From the NCBI RefSeq assembly GCF_050613355.1, contig NZ_CP159618.1:4588001-4652000 (forward strand): 64,000 nt of DNA, given 5' to 3'. This document shows, one piece after another, positions 26,652 to 35,900 of this stretch (position 1 is its first letter; each line of letters opens with the position of its first letter). This DNA comes from Plantibacter sp035576025 (GTDB taxonomy: Bacteria > Actinomycetota > Actinomycetes > Actinomycetales > Microbacteriaceae). Under the pieces are notes generated by a model, which was given only the letters and a program-made list of their open reading frames with translations, searched no databases and was not told where the DNA came from. A program made the translations under genes and the position numbers.

Positions 26652-28016
26652 GTGACGAAGACCCGCATCAGACTCCGCGGGCCCGCCAGCGGCCTGTCCG
26701 AGGATGAGCGCGGGCGGATCGCGCGGATCGTCGACGGCTGGTTCTTCGCCTTCGGCACCGTCTCGGCGGTGTTCCTCGCCTACGTGCTGTTCACCGAGGC
26801 GTTCGCCCGGGGGTGGGCCCAAGCCTGGTTCATCCTCGTCATCTACCTGGTGATCGCCTACCTGATCCTCCCCCGGGTGCACACCGTGCTCTCGCGCGTC
26901 TACCTGCCCGACTACTTCATCGGCCGGACCCGCACCCGAGAAGGTATCCTCGGCGACCCCGTGAACCTCGGCCTGCGTGGCAGCGAAGAACAGATCCATG
27001 CGGCGATGCACGCCGCCGGATGGACCCTCGCCGACGACCTGGGGCTCCGCGCGAACCTACGGATCGTGACGTCCACGCTCACGCGACGCAGCTACCCGGA
27101 GGCCCCGGTCTCCTCGCTCTACCTGTTCGGCCATCCGCAGGCGTTCTGTTATCAGCAGGAGGTCGACGGCAGCCCCGGCAAACGACACCACGTCCGGTTC
27201 TGGCCGACCCCTCCGGGCTGGCTGCTGCCGGGCGGCTACCAGGCCGACTGGCTGGCTGCTGGCACCTACGACCGTTCCGTCGGGATCAGCGTGTTCACCC
27301 TCCAGGTCACCCACCGCATCGCCGACGATGTCGACGACGAGCGTGACCACATCGTGTCCTCGGTGGGCGGCGCGGGCGTCGGCGCCTCAACGACCGTCAT
27401 CGACAACTTCTCCACCGGCTACCACTCACGAAACGGTGGCGGCGACGCCATCGTCACCGACGGCGACCTCCCGATCATCGATGTGAGCTCTGTCGTCGTC
27501 CCCGATGAGGCCACCCTGCCGCCTGCCGATGCGCCTCCCACCCGGTCCCTCGTCCGGGCCGGCGATCCGAGGCCGTTCGACACCACGGTCGCCGTGGTCC
27601 TCATGGTGGTCGCGTCGCTGTCGTCGATCCTCTCGGGCTTCCTGCTCGTCGGCGGCTGGAAGCAGCTGACGGACGACGCCCTCGCGACGGCGACCACGGA
27701 CGACGACGTCGTCCTCATCCCGTGGGTGGTCGGTGGCGTCATCGTCCTGTCGCTCCTCGTCACCCTCAGCTACCTCGTGCTCGCGTGGCGTGTCCGTCGG
27801 GGCGGTAACCTGGCACGGCTGCTCGCCATGGCGTTCAGCTCCACATCGATCGTGACGCTCGCGGCGACCTACTTCGCAGGCGCAGGAGGCCTCACCTTGC
27901 AGACCAACCTGATCGGCTTCGCGGTCGATTGCTCCATCATCCTCGCGCTGTCCGGCAGCGAGGCCCGCGACTGGGCCCGTGGGCGTCAACGGCGCGGCCG
28001 TAGGACGAAGGCATGA
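26652..28016 (+). CDS. Membrane protein with LssY-like C-terminal domain
   Basis: 454 residues. Two membrane helices lie near residues 27-50 and 57-78. The central soluble part shows the LssY_C pattern: a histidine-initial RHHVRFW-type segment (KRHHVRFWPTPPGWLLPGG), WLAAGTYDRSVGIS and THRIADDVDDERDHIV. Four further hydrophobic segments follow toward the C-terminus. LssY-type domains occur with phospholipid-related proteins and lipopolysaccharide/lipid phosphatases, but no catalytic role is established. GTG at 26652 is the likely start. It overlaps the DUF2809 gene by ATGA, so the two are coupled. Confidence 0.6.
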   Translation: MTKTRIRLRGPASGLSEDERGRIARIVDGWFFAFGTVSAVFLAYVLFTEAFARGWAQAWFILVIYLVIAYLILPRVHTVLSRVYLPDYFIGRTRTREGILGDPVNLGLRGSEEQIHAAMHAAGWTLADDLGLRANLRIVTSTLTRRSYPEAPVSSLYLFGHPQAFCYQQEVDGSPGKRHHVRFWPTPPGWLLPGGYQADWLAAGTYDRSVGISVFTLQVTHRIADDVDDERDHIVSSVGGAGVGASTTVIDNFSTGYHSRNGGGDAIVTDGDLPIIDVSSVVVPDEATLPPADAPPTRSLVRAGDPRPFDTTVAVVLMVVASLSSILSGFLLVGGWKQLTDDALATATTDDDVVLIPWVVGGVIVLSLLVTLSYLVLAWRVRRGGNLARLLAMAFSSTSIVTLAATYFAGAGGLTLQTNLIGFAVDCSIILALSGSEARDWARGRQRRGRRTKA

Positions 28017-28504
28017 GCGAGCTCGACGACGGCGGTCTCGACGCCCCGAGACCGGCCACCTCGTTGAAGCGCGCGCTCCTGCTCGGCGCCGCCATCGTGA
28101 CGATCGTCGTCGGACTGACCGTGCACTGGTCGGTCTCTGCGAGCTGGGCGAATCCCGTCACCAACGCGCTGTACACCGTCCTCGTGGCGCTGCTGATCGC
28201 CTTCGCCGCGCCACGACTGCCGCTCTGGCAGGTCACGCTCGGCGCCTTCGCCTTCTCAGCGGTCATCGAGTTCTTCCAAGCGACCGGCGTTCCAGCGGCC
28301 CTGGCCGAACAGTTCCCGCCGACCGCGCTCGTGCTAGGCACCACCTTCATCGCGACCGATTTCGTCTCCTACGCCCTCGGCGCGGCCGCGTTCCTCGTCG
28401 TCTCACTCGCCGTCTCGCTCCTGATCCGCTGGATCAGGGCTGCGATACTCCATCGCCGGGAGCTGGACCGTCGTCGGTCGCGCGAGGACCCGGACGCCGC
28501 CTGA
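28013..28504 (+). CDS. DUF2809 membrane protein
   Basis: 163 residues with four predicted membrane helices. The family pattern is visible in FSAVIEFFQATGVPA and in LVLGTTFIATDFVSYALGAA. A basic tail follows. Its start overlaps the stop of the LssY-like gene by ATGA. The function of DUF2809 is unknown; the pairing with another membrane protein gene suggests a shared complex, but this is only context. Confidence 0.72.
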   Translation: MSELDDGGLDAPRPATSLKRALLLGAAIVTIVVGLTVHWSVSASWANPVTNALYTVLVALLIAFAAPRLPLWQVTLGAFAFSAVIEFFQATGVPAALAEQFPPTALVLGTTFIATDFVSYALGAAAFLVVSLAVSLLIRWIRAAILHRRELDRRRSREDPDAA

Positions 28505-28515
28505 CGCCCACCGGA

Positions 28516-29724
28516 TCAGCCGCGCGTCGTCTCTCCGTACTGCACGTGCTCGAGGTCGAAGACCGCTTCGGCCAGTGCTGAACGTGCGGCTTCGAAGGCG
28601 ACGTCGTCCGCGTCGCCGACCACGCGCGCGTGTTCGAGGTGCCATGTGGCACTGCGCAGGAGTTCCACCGTCGTCGGCGCGGGGGATGGAGCCCGCGTCG
28701 AGCCGTTGTCGACCTCGGCGCCGGCTTTCGACTGGGCGGCACCGCCCTCGACGAACTCCACCGTATCCCCACGATCGATGGCGTTCGACGTATATTCCGT
28801 ATTGTTCATATGTCCTTCGTCGGGGTAATCCTCCGCGCCGGGCACGGGCGTCGGAGTGAATGGGGCCGGTGGTGACTGTTCGGCCACAGCAGAGGGGACG
28901 ACCGTCTCGGCACGCCGCTGTTCCGGCCTCGCCATCGCGATCAGCGTCGGTACACGCCCATGGTCGTCCGGAACGTCCGTCGCGCCGAGTACCTGGAAGC
29001 GTTCGAGGCCCGAGTGGGACCATGCCGCCGCCGTCCACGCGCAGATGGCGGCGTCGATGAGGTCCTCGCGGTGCTTGTGCGCAGACTCCTTCGTCGGAGA
29101 AGGGACCTCGAGCAACGCCAGGGTCACGGGATGCGTTGTGAGATCAAGCGGCGGCTCCGCCGAGCTCAAGGCCGCCAACCTGGCAATGAGTCCGTCGGCG
29201 AGCGATGCACGCGACGCCCGGCGCTCGGAGACCGGCAGCGCCGGGTCGAGCTTCTTGTAGCGCGGGCGCGCATCGGTGTACCCCAGCTCAGCAGCTCCCA
29301 CGAGCGTGGTGTGCGGGTAGCACTCGAAGAAGATCGTCGCGTCGTCCGACTGCGGGTTCACGCCGTCGAAGTACTCGAGACCGGCGGCCTCCAGCACGAG
29401 GCGCAGCGCGACTCCGCCGAGCGCCGGCAACGCGAGGTTCGAGGGGTACGCGGAGACCTGCCAGCGGCCGTAGCGCTGCCCGACCTCACGTTCACAGAGA
29501 CGCATGCCGGAAGCGTTATGTACGACGAGCGGCGCATCGATCGCGATGACGTCCCCAGGCGAAGCATGCGCGATGACCCATCTCGCGACCTCGTCGACAC
29601 CTGTCGCCCATCCGGCATCGACGACCACACCGGCATCGTCGATGCAGACCACTCCCGATTCATTCGCCGCTCGCGTGCCGCTGCCCTCGCCCCAGGCGAG
29701 GTCGACTCCCAGGAAACGGGTCAC
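28516..29724 (-). CDS. DUF429 protein with an acidic C-terminal extension
   Basis: 402 residues. Residues 1-245 carry DUF429: FLGVDLAWGEGSGTRAANESG, VIAIDAPLVV, a CEREVGQRYGRWQVSAYPSNLA-type stretch and FFECYPHTTLVG, then DAAICAWTAA. These residues have the RNase-H-like arrangement of the family, whose activity is unknown. After about residue 265 comes a disordered Pro/Glu-rich linker and then an alpha-helical tail (VELLRSATWHLEHARVVGDADDV). The tail is not part of the usual domain. It converges on the DUF2809 gene with 11 bases between stops. Confidence 0.7.
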   Translation of the reverse strand: MTRFLGVDLAWGEGSGTRAANESGVVCIDDAGVVVDAGWATGVDEVARWVIAHASPGDVIAIDAPLVVHNASGMRLCEREVGQRYGRWQVSAYPSNLALPALGGVALRLVLEAAGLEYFDGVNPQSDDATIFFECYPHTTLVGAAELGYTDARPRYKKLDPALPVSERRASRASLADGLIARLAALSSAEPPLDLTTHPVTLALLEVPSPTKESAHKHREDLIDAAICAWTAAAWSHSGLERFQVLGATDVPDDHGRVPTLIAMARPEQRRAETVVPSAVAEQSPPAPFTPTPVPGAEDYPDEGHMNNTEYTSNAIDRGDTVEFVEGGAAQSKAGAEVDNGSTRAPSPAPTTVELLRSATWHLEHARVVGDADDVAFEAARSALAEAVFDLEHVQYGETTRG

Positions 29725-29786
29725 GGGCGGAACCTTCCGATCAGCGCGGCGAGCGGCCGCGTCCCGAGCCTACTGGCCACATGCGG

Positions 29787-29830
29787 GCGACTCCTCCGAT
29801 TCGGCGGCGAGGCAGAATCGGAGGAGTCGC
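29787..29830. terminator. Strong hairpin downstream of the HtrA-like gene
   Basis: Perfect 15-base arms (gcgactcctccgatt and its reverse complement) around a 14-base loop, 22 bases after the protease stop on the minus strand. No T tract is present. It is a likely terminator for the protease gene; the DUF429 gene starts 62 bases further on. Confidence 0.7.
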
Positions 29831-29852
29831 AGAGGCTATCCGACCGCACGGA

Positions 29853-31463
29853 TCAGCCGACGGGGCCCTCGATCAGCGTCACGTCGGCGCTCTGGGAAGT
29901 ACCGGCGGCGGTCGTCCAGGTGAGGGTGACCGTCTGGCCCGGCTCGAGGGTCGCCATGGTGGCGGTCAGCGTCTGTGCGGAATCGATCGCGACACCGTTC
30001 AGGCCCGTGATGATGTCCCCTGCGGCGAGGCCGATCGAGGCAGCGGGGGTGTTCTCGATGACCGAGCCGACGACGGCTCCTGCGACGGTCTGCGAAGCGC
30101 CGGCCGACGACGCCAGTCCGATGCCGATGAAGGCGGGGTACCCGATCGACACGGTCTCCGTCTCCACACCCGTCCGGATCTGGTCGACGATCGTCAGGGC
30201 GTCATCGATCGGGATCGCGAATCCGTCGATGTCGGTCCCACCAGAGGATGCTGCGGTGTCGATCCCGACGACCTCGCCCTCGGCGTCGTAGAGCGGCCCG
30301 CCGGAGTCACCGGACTGGATGTCGGCATCGGTCTGGAGCAGCCCCGTGAGCTGCTTGCCCTCGCCGGTCGTCTCGTCCTGGACGGTGATGTCCTGATCCA
30401 GCGCGGTGACCGTGCCCTCCGCGGCACTCGGCGTCCCACCCGTACCGCCGGCGTTACCGACGCCGGTGACCGCGTCGCCCACGGCGACACCGTCATCGTC
30501 GATCGTCACGGTGTCGAGACCCGAAGCGCCGTCGAGCTGGAGGAGGGCGACGTCGTCCGCCGCGTCCGTTCCGATGACCCGGGCCGTGTACTGCTGACCG
30601 GTGCTGACCACGGTGACGGTGATGCTCGTCGCGCCGGCGACCACGTGGTTGTTCGTCAGGACCTGACCATCCGAGGTGAGCACCATGCCGGTGCCCGCCG
30701 CGGCAGCACCCTGGTAGGCGAGTTCGGTGTCGATGTCGACCACACCAACCGATTCAGCGGCGGTCGCGTCGCGTGTGTCGGCCACCGCCGCGTCCGGCGT
30801 GGTCTGCTGCTGCGGTGCGGGCTGGTTGCCCGGAGCGCGGAAGCTCTGGCCGCCCTGATCCGGTTCGATCTCGGTCGTCTGCGATGAGGCGGCCACGTTC
30901 TGGAATGCGCCCGCGGCGAGCGAAGCGATCCCGAGACCACCCGACACCAGTCCGAGGACGGTCGCAGCGGTGGCGGCCGCGATGATCCAGCCGATCGGCT
31001 GCCGCTTCTTCGATGCCGCGCCGTCCACATACGCGGCCTGGGGGATGGTGTGCGCGCCAGGCGGAAGCTGACCGTACTGCCACTGCTGGCCCGGTTGCGG
31101 CTGGCCGAAACCTGAGCCCGCCTGTGGCTGCTGGCCGTATTGCTGGCCGTAGGGCGCCTGCTGGCTGTACCGGACATCCGTCAGGTGCGCGGGGTTCGGA
31201 CGACCGTCGTATCGAGCGCGGGGTGTCGTCGCGTACCCGTAGGGGGTCGTGTGCTGCGGCGCCTGAGGGGCCTGGCGCTGCATGGCCGTGCCTGGCGCGT
31301 CGTTGCCGGGGTAGCCGGCCGGGGGAGTGACGTCGGCATCCGCCGCGGGCTGGTAGGTGCCGGTCGGCTGCTGGTAGCCGTCGGCAGGCGTGACGGCGTG
31401 GTCGGGCGCGACGGCATCGGACCCGGAGTCATCGGGCTGGCTTGGGTCGGTGGGGTTGTTCAT
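29853..31463 (-). CDS. HtrA/DegP-like membrane-anchored serine protease with PDZ domain
   Basis: 536 residues. The cytoplasmic head of about 157 residues is low-complexity (Gln/Pro/Tyr/Gly-rich). One membrane helix follows near residues 158-187. The trypsin-like S1C domain has the triad in the right order: His273 (LTNNHVVAGA), Asp304 (DDVALLQL) and Ser387 (SGDSGGPLYD). A PDZ domain occupies about residues 443-536 (FIGIGLASSAGA, AASIGLAAGDIITGLNGV). It should act outside the membrane in protein quality control. The start ATG at 31463 has a reasonable upstream purine run. Confidence 0.9.
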   Translation of the reverse strand: MNNPTDPSQPDDSGSDAVAPDHAVTPADGYQQPTGTYQPAADADVTPPAGYPGNDAPGTAMQRQAPQAPQHTTPYGYATTPRARYDGRPNPAHLTDVRYSQQAPYGQQYGQQPQAGSGFGQPQPGQQWQYGQLPPGAHTIPQAAYVDGAASKKRQPIGWIIAAATAATVLGLVSGGLGIASLAAGAFQNVAASSQTTEIEPDQGGQSFRAPGNQPAPQQQTTPDAAVADTRDATAAESVGVVDIDTELAYQGAAAAGTGMVLTSDGQVLTNNHVVAGATSITVTVVSTGQQYTARVIGTDAADDVALLQLDGASGLDTVTIDDDGVAVGDAVTGVGNAGGTGGTPSAAEGTVTALDQDITVQDETTGEGKQLTGLLQTDADIQSGDSGGPLYDAEGEVVGIDTAASSGGTDIDGFAIPIDDALTIVDQIRTGVETETVSIGYPAFIGIGLASSAGASQTVAGAVVGSVIENTPAASIGLAAGDIITGLNGVAIDSAQTLTATMATLEPGQTVTLTWTTAAGTSQSADVTLIEGPVG

Positions 31464-31612
31464 GGGGGTTCCTCTCGGCGGCGAGTGCTGAGAACATCTG
31501 ACTCCCGGAATCCGAGTGATTCGTCCGGTTCCCCCATGAACGGCCTATGAGCTTCCCGACCGTTGCCCGGATAAAACTTGTGTAAGCGCTCAGGCTCAGG
31601 CCGGCTGGCGCC

Positions 31613-32206
31613 TCACCCGGGCGGCAGGAGTGCCAGGAGGGCGGGTTCGACATCCGCCTCGCCGATGTGTCCTGCGACGACGAGTTCTGCAAGACCGTGG
31701 ACGGCCGCCCAGATCGCGATGGTCGACGGACCGAGGAGATCCGGACGGTCGGGCGGCAGTAGGGAGGCGGTCGTCTGCGCGAGGATACCCTCGACGGCCG
31801 CGAGGAGCGGCGCCATCGTCGGCGTCGGCGAGCCGGGGATGCAGACCTCCGGGTCATAGATCACCCGGAAGCGTTCAGGGTGGTGTGCGGCGTAGCCGAC
31901 GTACGCAACGCCCACCCGGACAGCGACGGCGCGAGGCGTCTCAGGCTGCGCGGTCGCCGCACGGGCGTCACGCATCGCGACGAACAGCTCCTCCATGCTG
32001 CGTTCGCTCAGGCGTTTGAGCAATGCGGTGCGGTCGCCGAAGTGGTGGTACGGGGCGTTGTGGCTCACGCCCGCCATGCGGGCGACTTCGCGCAGGCTGA
32101 GCGTCGCGTGGCCCTGGGCGCGCATGAGCTCCAGAGCTGCATCTTCGAGTGCCGGCCCGAGATTGCCATGGTGATAAGCGGTGGTCGATCTTGACACAAG
32201 CAACAT
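31613..32206 (-). CDS. TetR-family transcriptional regulator
   Basis: About 197 residues. The HTH is near residues 10-55: HHGNLGPALEDAALELMRAQGHATLSLREVARMAGVSHNAPYHHFGDRTALLKRL, a clear TetR_N. The C-terminal ligand domain fits the WHG/TetR_C group (HPERFRVIYDPE). ATG at 32206 is chosen; the open frame extends upstream to 32314 without HTH similarity. It is divergent from the NAD(P)H oxidoreductase gene, so it probably controls it and itself. Confidence 0.85.
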   Translation of the reverse strand: MLLVSRSTTAYHHGNLGPALEDAALELMRAQGHATLSLREVARMAGVSHNAPYHHFGDRTALLKRLSERSMEELFVAMRDARAATAQPETPRAVAVRVGVAYVGYAAHHPERFRVIYDPEVCIPGSPTPTMAPLLAAVEGILAQTTASLLPPDRPDLLGPSTIAIWAAVHGLAELVVAGHIGEADVEPALLALLPPG

Positions 32207-32242
32207 CGTACCAATACTGTCGTCTCGACCCAATGTGGGCAC

Positions 32243-32268
32243 TGTCCAGATTTTGGACGGTGTCCAGA
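32243..32268. promoter_or_regulatory. Candidate TetR operator in the divergent gap
   Basis: tgtccaga occurs at 32243-32250 and again at 32261-32268, 18 bases apart. The first copy is also part of a 5-base-arm inverted repeat (gtcca at 32244-32248 and tggac at 32254-32258). Such a compact repeat between a TetR gene and its divergent partner is the usual operator position. Binding is inferred. Confidence 0.4.
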
Positions 32269-32297
32269 CCTGCTGAGAACGAACCTGGAGTATCACC

Positions 32298-32918
32298 ATG
32301 AGCACCCTCGTCATCGATGGACACCCGAACCCTGACTCACTCTGCGCGGGGATCGCGCGGAGCTACGCGGACGGTCATGGCGACGCTGTGGTCCTGGCCG
32401 TGCGCGACCTCGCATTCGACCAGAACCTTCGGCTCGGCTACACGCGACGCCAGGAGCTGGAACCCGATCTCGAGCGGGCCTGGGAGCAGATCCTCGCCGC
32501 AGACCACGTGGTCGTCGTCGCGCCCATCTGGTGGGGGTCGGTGCCGGCACTCCTCAAAGGGTTCTTCGATCGCCTCCTCCTGCCGCGACGCGCGTACCGG
32601 ACGAAGGCCAATGGCCTACCGGAGGGACTCCTCGCCGGCCGCACCGGTCGGCTGATCGTCACGACGGACTCACCGTGGTGGTACCTGCCCCTCGTCGGTG
32701 ACACGACGGTTCGTCAGGTCCGTCGGACGACGCTCGGGTTCTGCGGCATCAAGCCGGTCCGGGTGAACCGTCTCGGCCCGGTGAAGGGTTCGACCGATGA
32801 GCGACGCCGAGGTTGGCTCGACAAGGCGGCCCGATTGGGACGTGCCGATGCGGCTCGTCGGCCGGGGCGTCCGGGCGCGCGGACGATGGTCCTCAATCAC
32901 CGTCCACAAGACGGATGA
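32298..32918 (+). CDS. NAD(P)H-dependent oxidoreductase, flavodoxin-like (quinone reductase type)
   Basis: 206 residues with a flavodoxin-like fold. TLVIDGHPNPDSLCAGIARSY is the FMN-phosphate region; HVVVVAPIWWGSVPALLKGFFDRLLLPR is the hallmark of KefF/MdaB/NQO-type NAD(P)H dehydrogenases. The C-terminal part has WYLPLVGDTTVRQVRRTTLGFCGI. A GGAG ribosome site precedes the ATG. It probably reduces quinones or electrophiles and is likely under control of the TetR gene. Its 3' end overlaps the 3' end of the convergent nuclease/helicase gene by 26 bases. Confidence 0.88.
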   Translation: MSTLVIDGHPNPDSLCAGIARSYADGHGDAVVLAVRDLAFDQNLRLGYTRRQELEPDLERAWEQILAADHVVVVAPIWWGSVPALLKGFFDRLLLPRRAYRTKANGLPEGLLAGRTGRLIVTTDSPWWYLPLVGDTTVRQVRRTTLGFCGIKPVRVNRLGPVKGSTDERRRGWLDKAARLGRADAARRPGRPGARTMVLNHRPQDG

Positions 32919-35900
32919 ACGCGCTCAGCTCGGCGACACCTTCCGGAGTCGTCGGCAGGTACTCGGTGAGCGCGGGGGAGTACACGAGGAACGCCGCCCA
33001 CTGAGCCCGGGAGATGCCGACGTTCAAGCGGTTCTTCATGAGCAGGAAGGACATGCCCCGTGGGACCTCTGCGGGTGAGGACGCTGCGAGGGAGACGATG
33101 GCGACGACGGCTTCCTGACCTTGGAACTTGTCGACGGTGCCGACTCGGACCGTCTCGAGGCCGGCGTCGTCGAGTGCCTCACGCACCGCGCCGACGTGCG
33201 CGTTGTACGGACAGACCACGATGATGTCGGCTTCGGTCAGGGCATCGGCGTCGCGGCCGGCGCCCGGGTCGGTCCAGAGCAGCCCGAGCGTCGACCTCAC
33301 GATGTCGACGACCCGCTCGGCTTCCTCCGGCGAACTCGTCGCATGACCCGAGTGATGGACCTCGACGATGTGGAGGCCGGCGCGGTGCCCGCTGAGGTGA
33401 CGCTCGGCGGTCGCCGCGGCCGAGCGCAGCTCGCCGGCGTACGACAGCTTCGAGACGGGCGAGGTGACGGCGGCGTCCATCCGCCAGGTCTCGTGGAGGA
33501 AGTAGCCGAGGTCGTCCGGCAGGACGTCGCGGCCGTCGGCGACGAATCCGAGCGCGGACGTGTCGATGGGCTCGGGGTGCGTGCCCTGGCTCACCTGTGG
33601 GAGCTGCTGCGGATCGCCGAGCAGCAGCAGGTTCCTGGCCGCGACGCTCGCGGCGATCGTATAGGCGAGCGAGAACTGTCCGGCCTCGTCGACGACCAGG
33701 AGGTCGAGTGCCCGGCGGGCGAAGCGGTTCGGGTTCCTGAAGTCCCACGCGGTGCCGCCGATGACGAGGCCGCCCGGCTGCTCCGCCAGGAAGGCGGCGT
33801 GCCCGTTGGACGGCAGGATCGTGTACGCCCGGTCGGCATCAGGATCTGCGCCCGAACGCAGCGTCTTGGCCACGAACACAGGTGGAAGTCCGGCCTTCAC
33901 GATGCGCTCGAGGAGGTTCTCGACCACGTCGTGGGACTGCGCCACGACACCGATCCTCCATCCGTGTCGTTGCACGAGTGTGGCGATGACGTGCGACGCC
34001 ACGTAGGTCTTCCCGGTGCCGGGCGGTCCTTGCACCGCGAGCGCGGAGTCGTCGAGGTCGAGAAGGGCCGCCGTGACGTCGTCGATGGTCTGCGTGTCGC
34101 CGTGGTGGGGGAGCGGTACGCCTGAGCGTGTGCGTGGCGGACGACGACGCAGGATGTCGACCACGCCGTCTCGTGGCCACTCCGGTTCGGCATCGACGAT
34201 CGCCTGCCCCCACTCAGCGATGGCGTCGACCTGCGTCCCCGGACGGGGCGGCGGTGACGGGGTCAACGCGCTCGGGAGTTCCGAGTACGGCTCCCGATCC
34301 GCCTTCAGCGTCTCCTGGATGAGGACTGAGCCGTCGTCACCGACCTCGAGGATGGAGATCTGACCAGCGGGTCGTGAGCCGGGTTCCGCGCGCGGCAGTG
34401 TGAACGGACCCGGGTACTCGTACACGGCGAACGGGTCGCCTCCGACCTTGACACTGCTGCCCGGCGCCCATCGTCCGAAGAGCCGGACGTGTCGTCGGTC
34501 GCTGCGCTGTCGTCCCTCCCGGAACCAGTCGCGCTCCACCTGACCGGACGTGACCGCGAAGACGTTCCGGGTGTCCTCCCATTCGTCCGGTGCCGCGATG
34601 AGGCGGGAGAAGTGCTCCTGCCAGAACGACTTGTGCTCGCGACGGTGGTAGTCGATCGCGGCCGCGGCCAGCGCATAGGCGGTGGAGTCGTCGGAGCGCT
34701 CGGGATCGAGCGGGTCGCCGGCGAGGGCACTCAACGCGTCGTGCAGCGGGGTCGGCTCGTCGATGAGGGGCTCCGGGGCGTCGTTCACGTACGTGCCGGG
34801 CAGGACACCCCGCTCCTCGCCGAGCGCGAGCAGCCAGTTGCGCAGACGCCGAGTGGACTCGCAGTCGTACTCGTTGTATTCGGCGATCTCGGCGAGCTTG
34901 TGCTCGCCCTGCGCGACGAGCGCGGCGTCACCGCTGCGGAACAGCTCGCGCGCCTCTGCGTATTCGGTGATGGAGGCGGCCGCGTTCGTGACGTCGCTGT
35001 CGCGATGGTCGTCGCCCATGTACAGCGGCTCGAGCTTCTTGATCGAGTACGAGCGTGACCCGACCCTGACGGTCTTCCGGACGAACGGATAGAGGTCGAA
35101 CAGGACGGCCTCACGCAGGAGGTCGTCGATGATGTCTTCGCCGTACCCGTGTCGGGCCGCGAGCGACAGCAGGTGCGTCCGCTCGTATGCGGCGTAGTGG
35201 TACACGTGCATCCCGGGGAACTCGGCTCGTCGGGCCGCGAGGTAGTCGAGGAACGCGATGAGCGCGACGCGCTCTTCATGGAAGTCGTGTGCCCACCACG
35301 AGCGGAACACGCCGTCGGTGTCGACCAGGCCGAAGAGGTAGTCGATCCCCCAGCGTGTTCGGTCTCCGCGCCGGGCATCGCCGGGTTCACCCTCGGTGTA
35401 CAGCGGATCGCCCTCGAAATCGAAGAAGACGTCGCCGGGGTTCGGCTCGGGGAGCAGACCGAACCCGACTGCGTCGTGGACGTGGAACGGTGGGACACCT
35501 GTCGCGGACGGTGTCTCCAGCTGCAGTTGTGCCTGCTCGCGCAACCCGGCCAGCGTTGCCTCGGAGATGCCGTCGATCGTTCCCGCGGCCTCCGAGGGGT
35601 GCGCGTGGCGTGCGTTCGTCGAGGTCGAGGAACCGGTGAGCGTGACCGCGGCCAGCTCGTCGATGGTGGTGATGCCTGCAGCGAGGAGGCGGTCGCGCTG
35701 CGTGAGTCGGAGGCCGGCCACGAGGAGGACGTCTCGCGTCGACGTGATCTCGGCGTCGCAGTGCGCACAACGCCCGCACACGCTGTAGCGCTGGTCGCCC
35801 CATCGCACAGGGCCGTCGGCGGCGAGCCGCTCCGCCACGATCTGCAGCAGGCGCGCCCGGCGACGACGGTAGACCGGCAGGATGTCTTCCACGGCATGGG

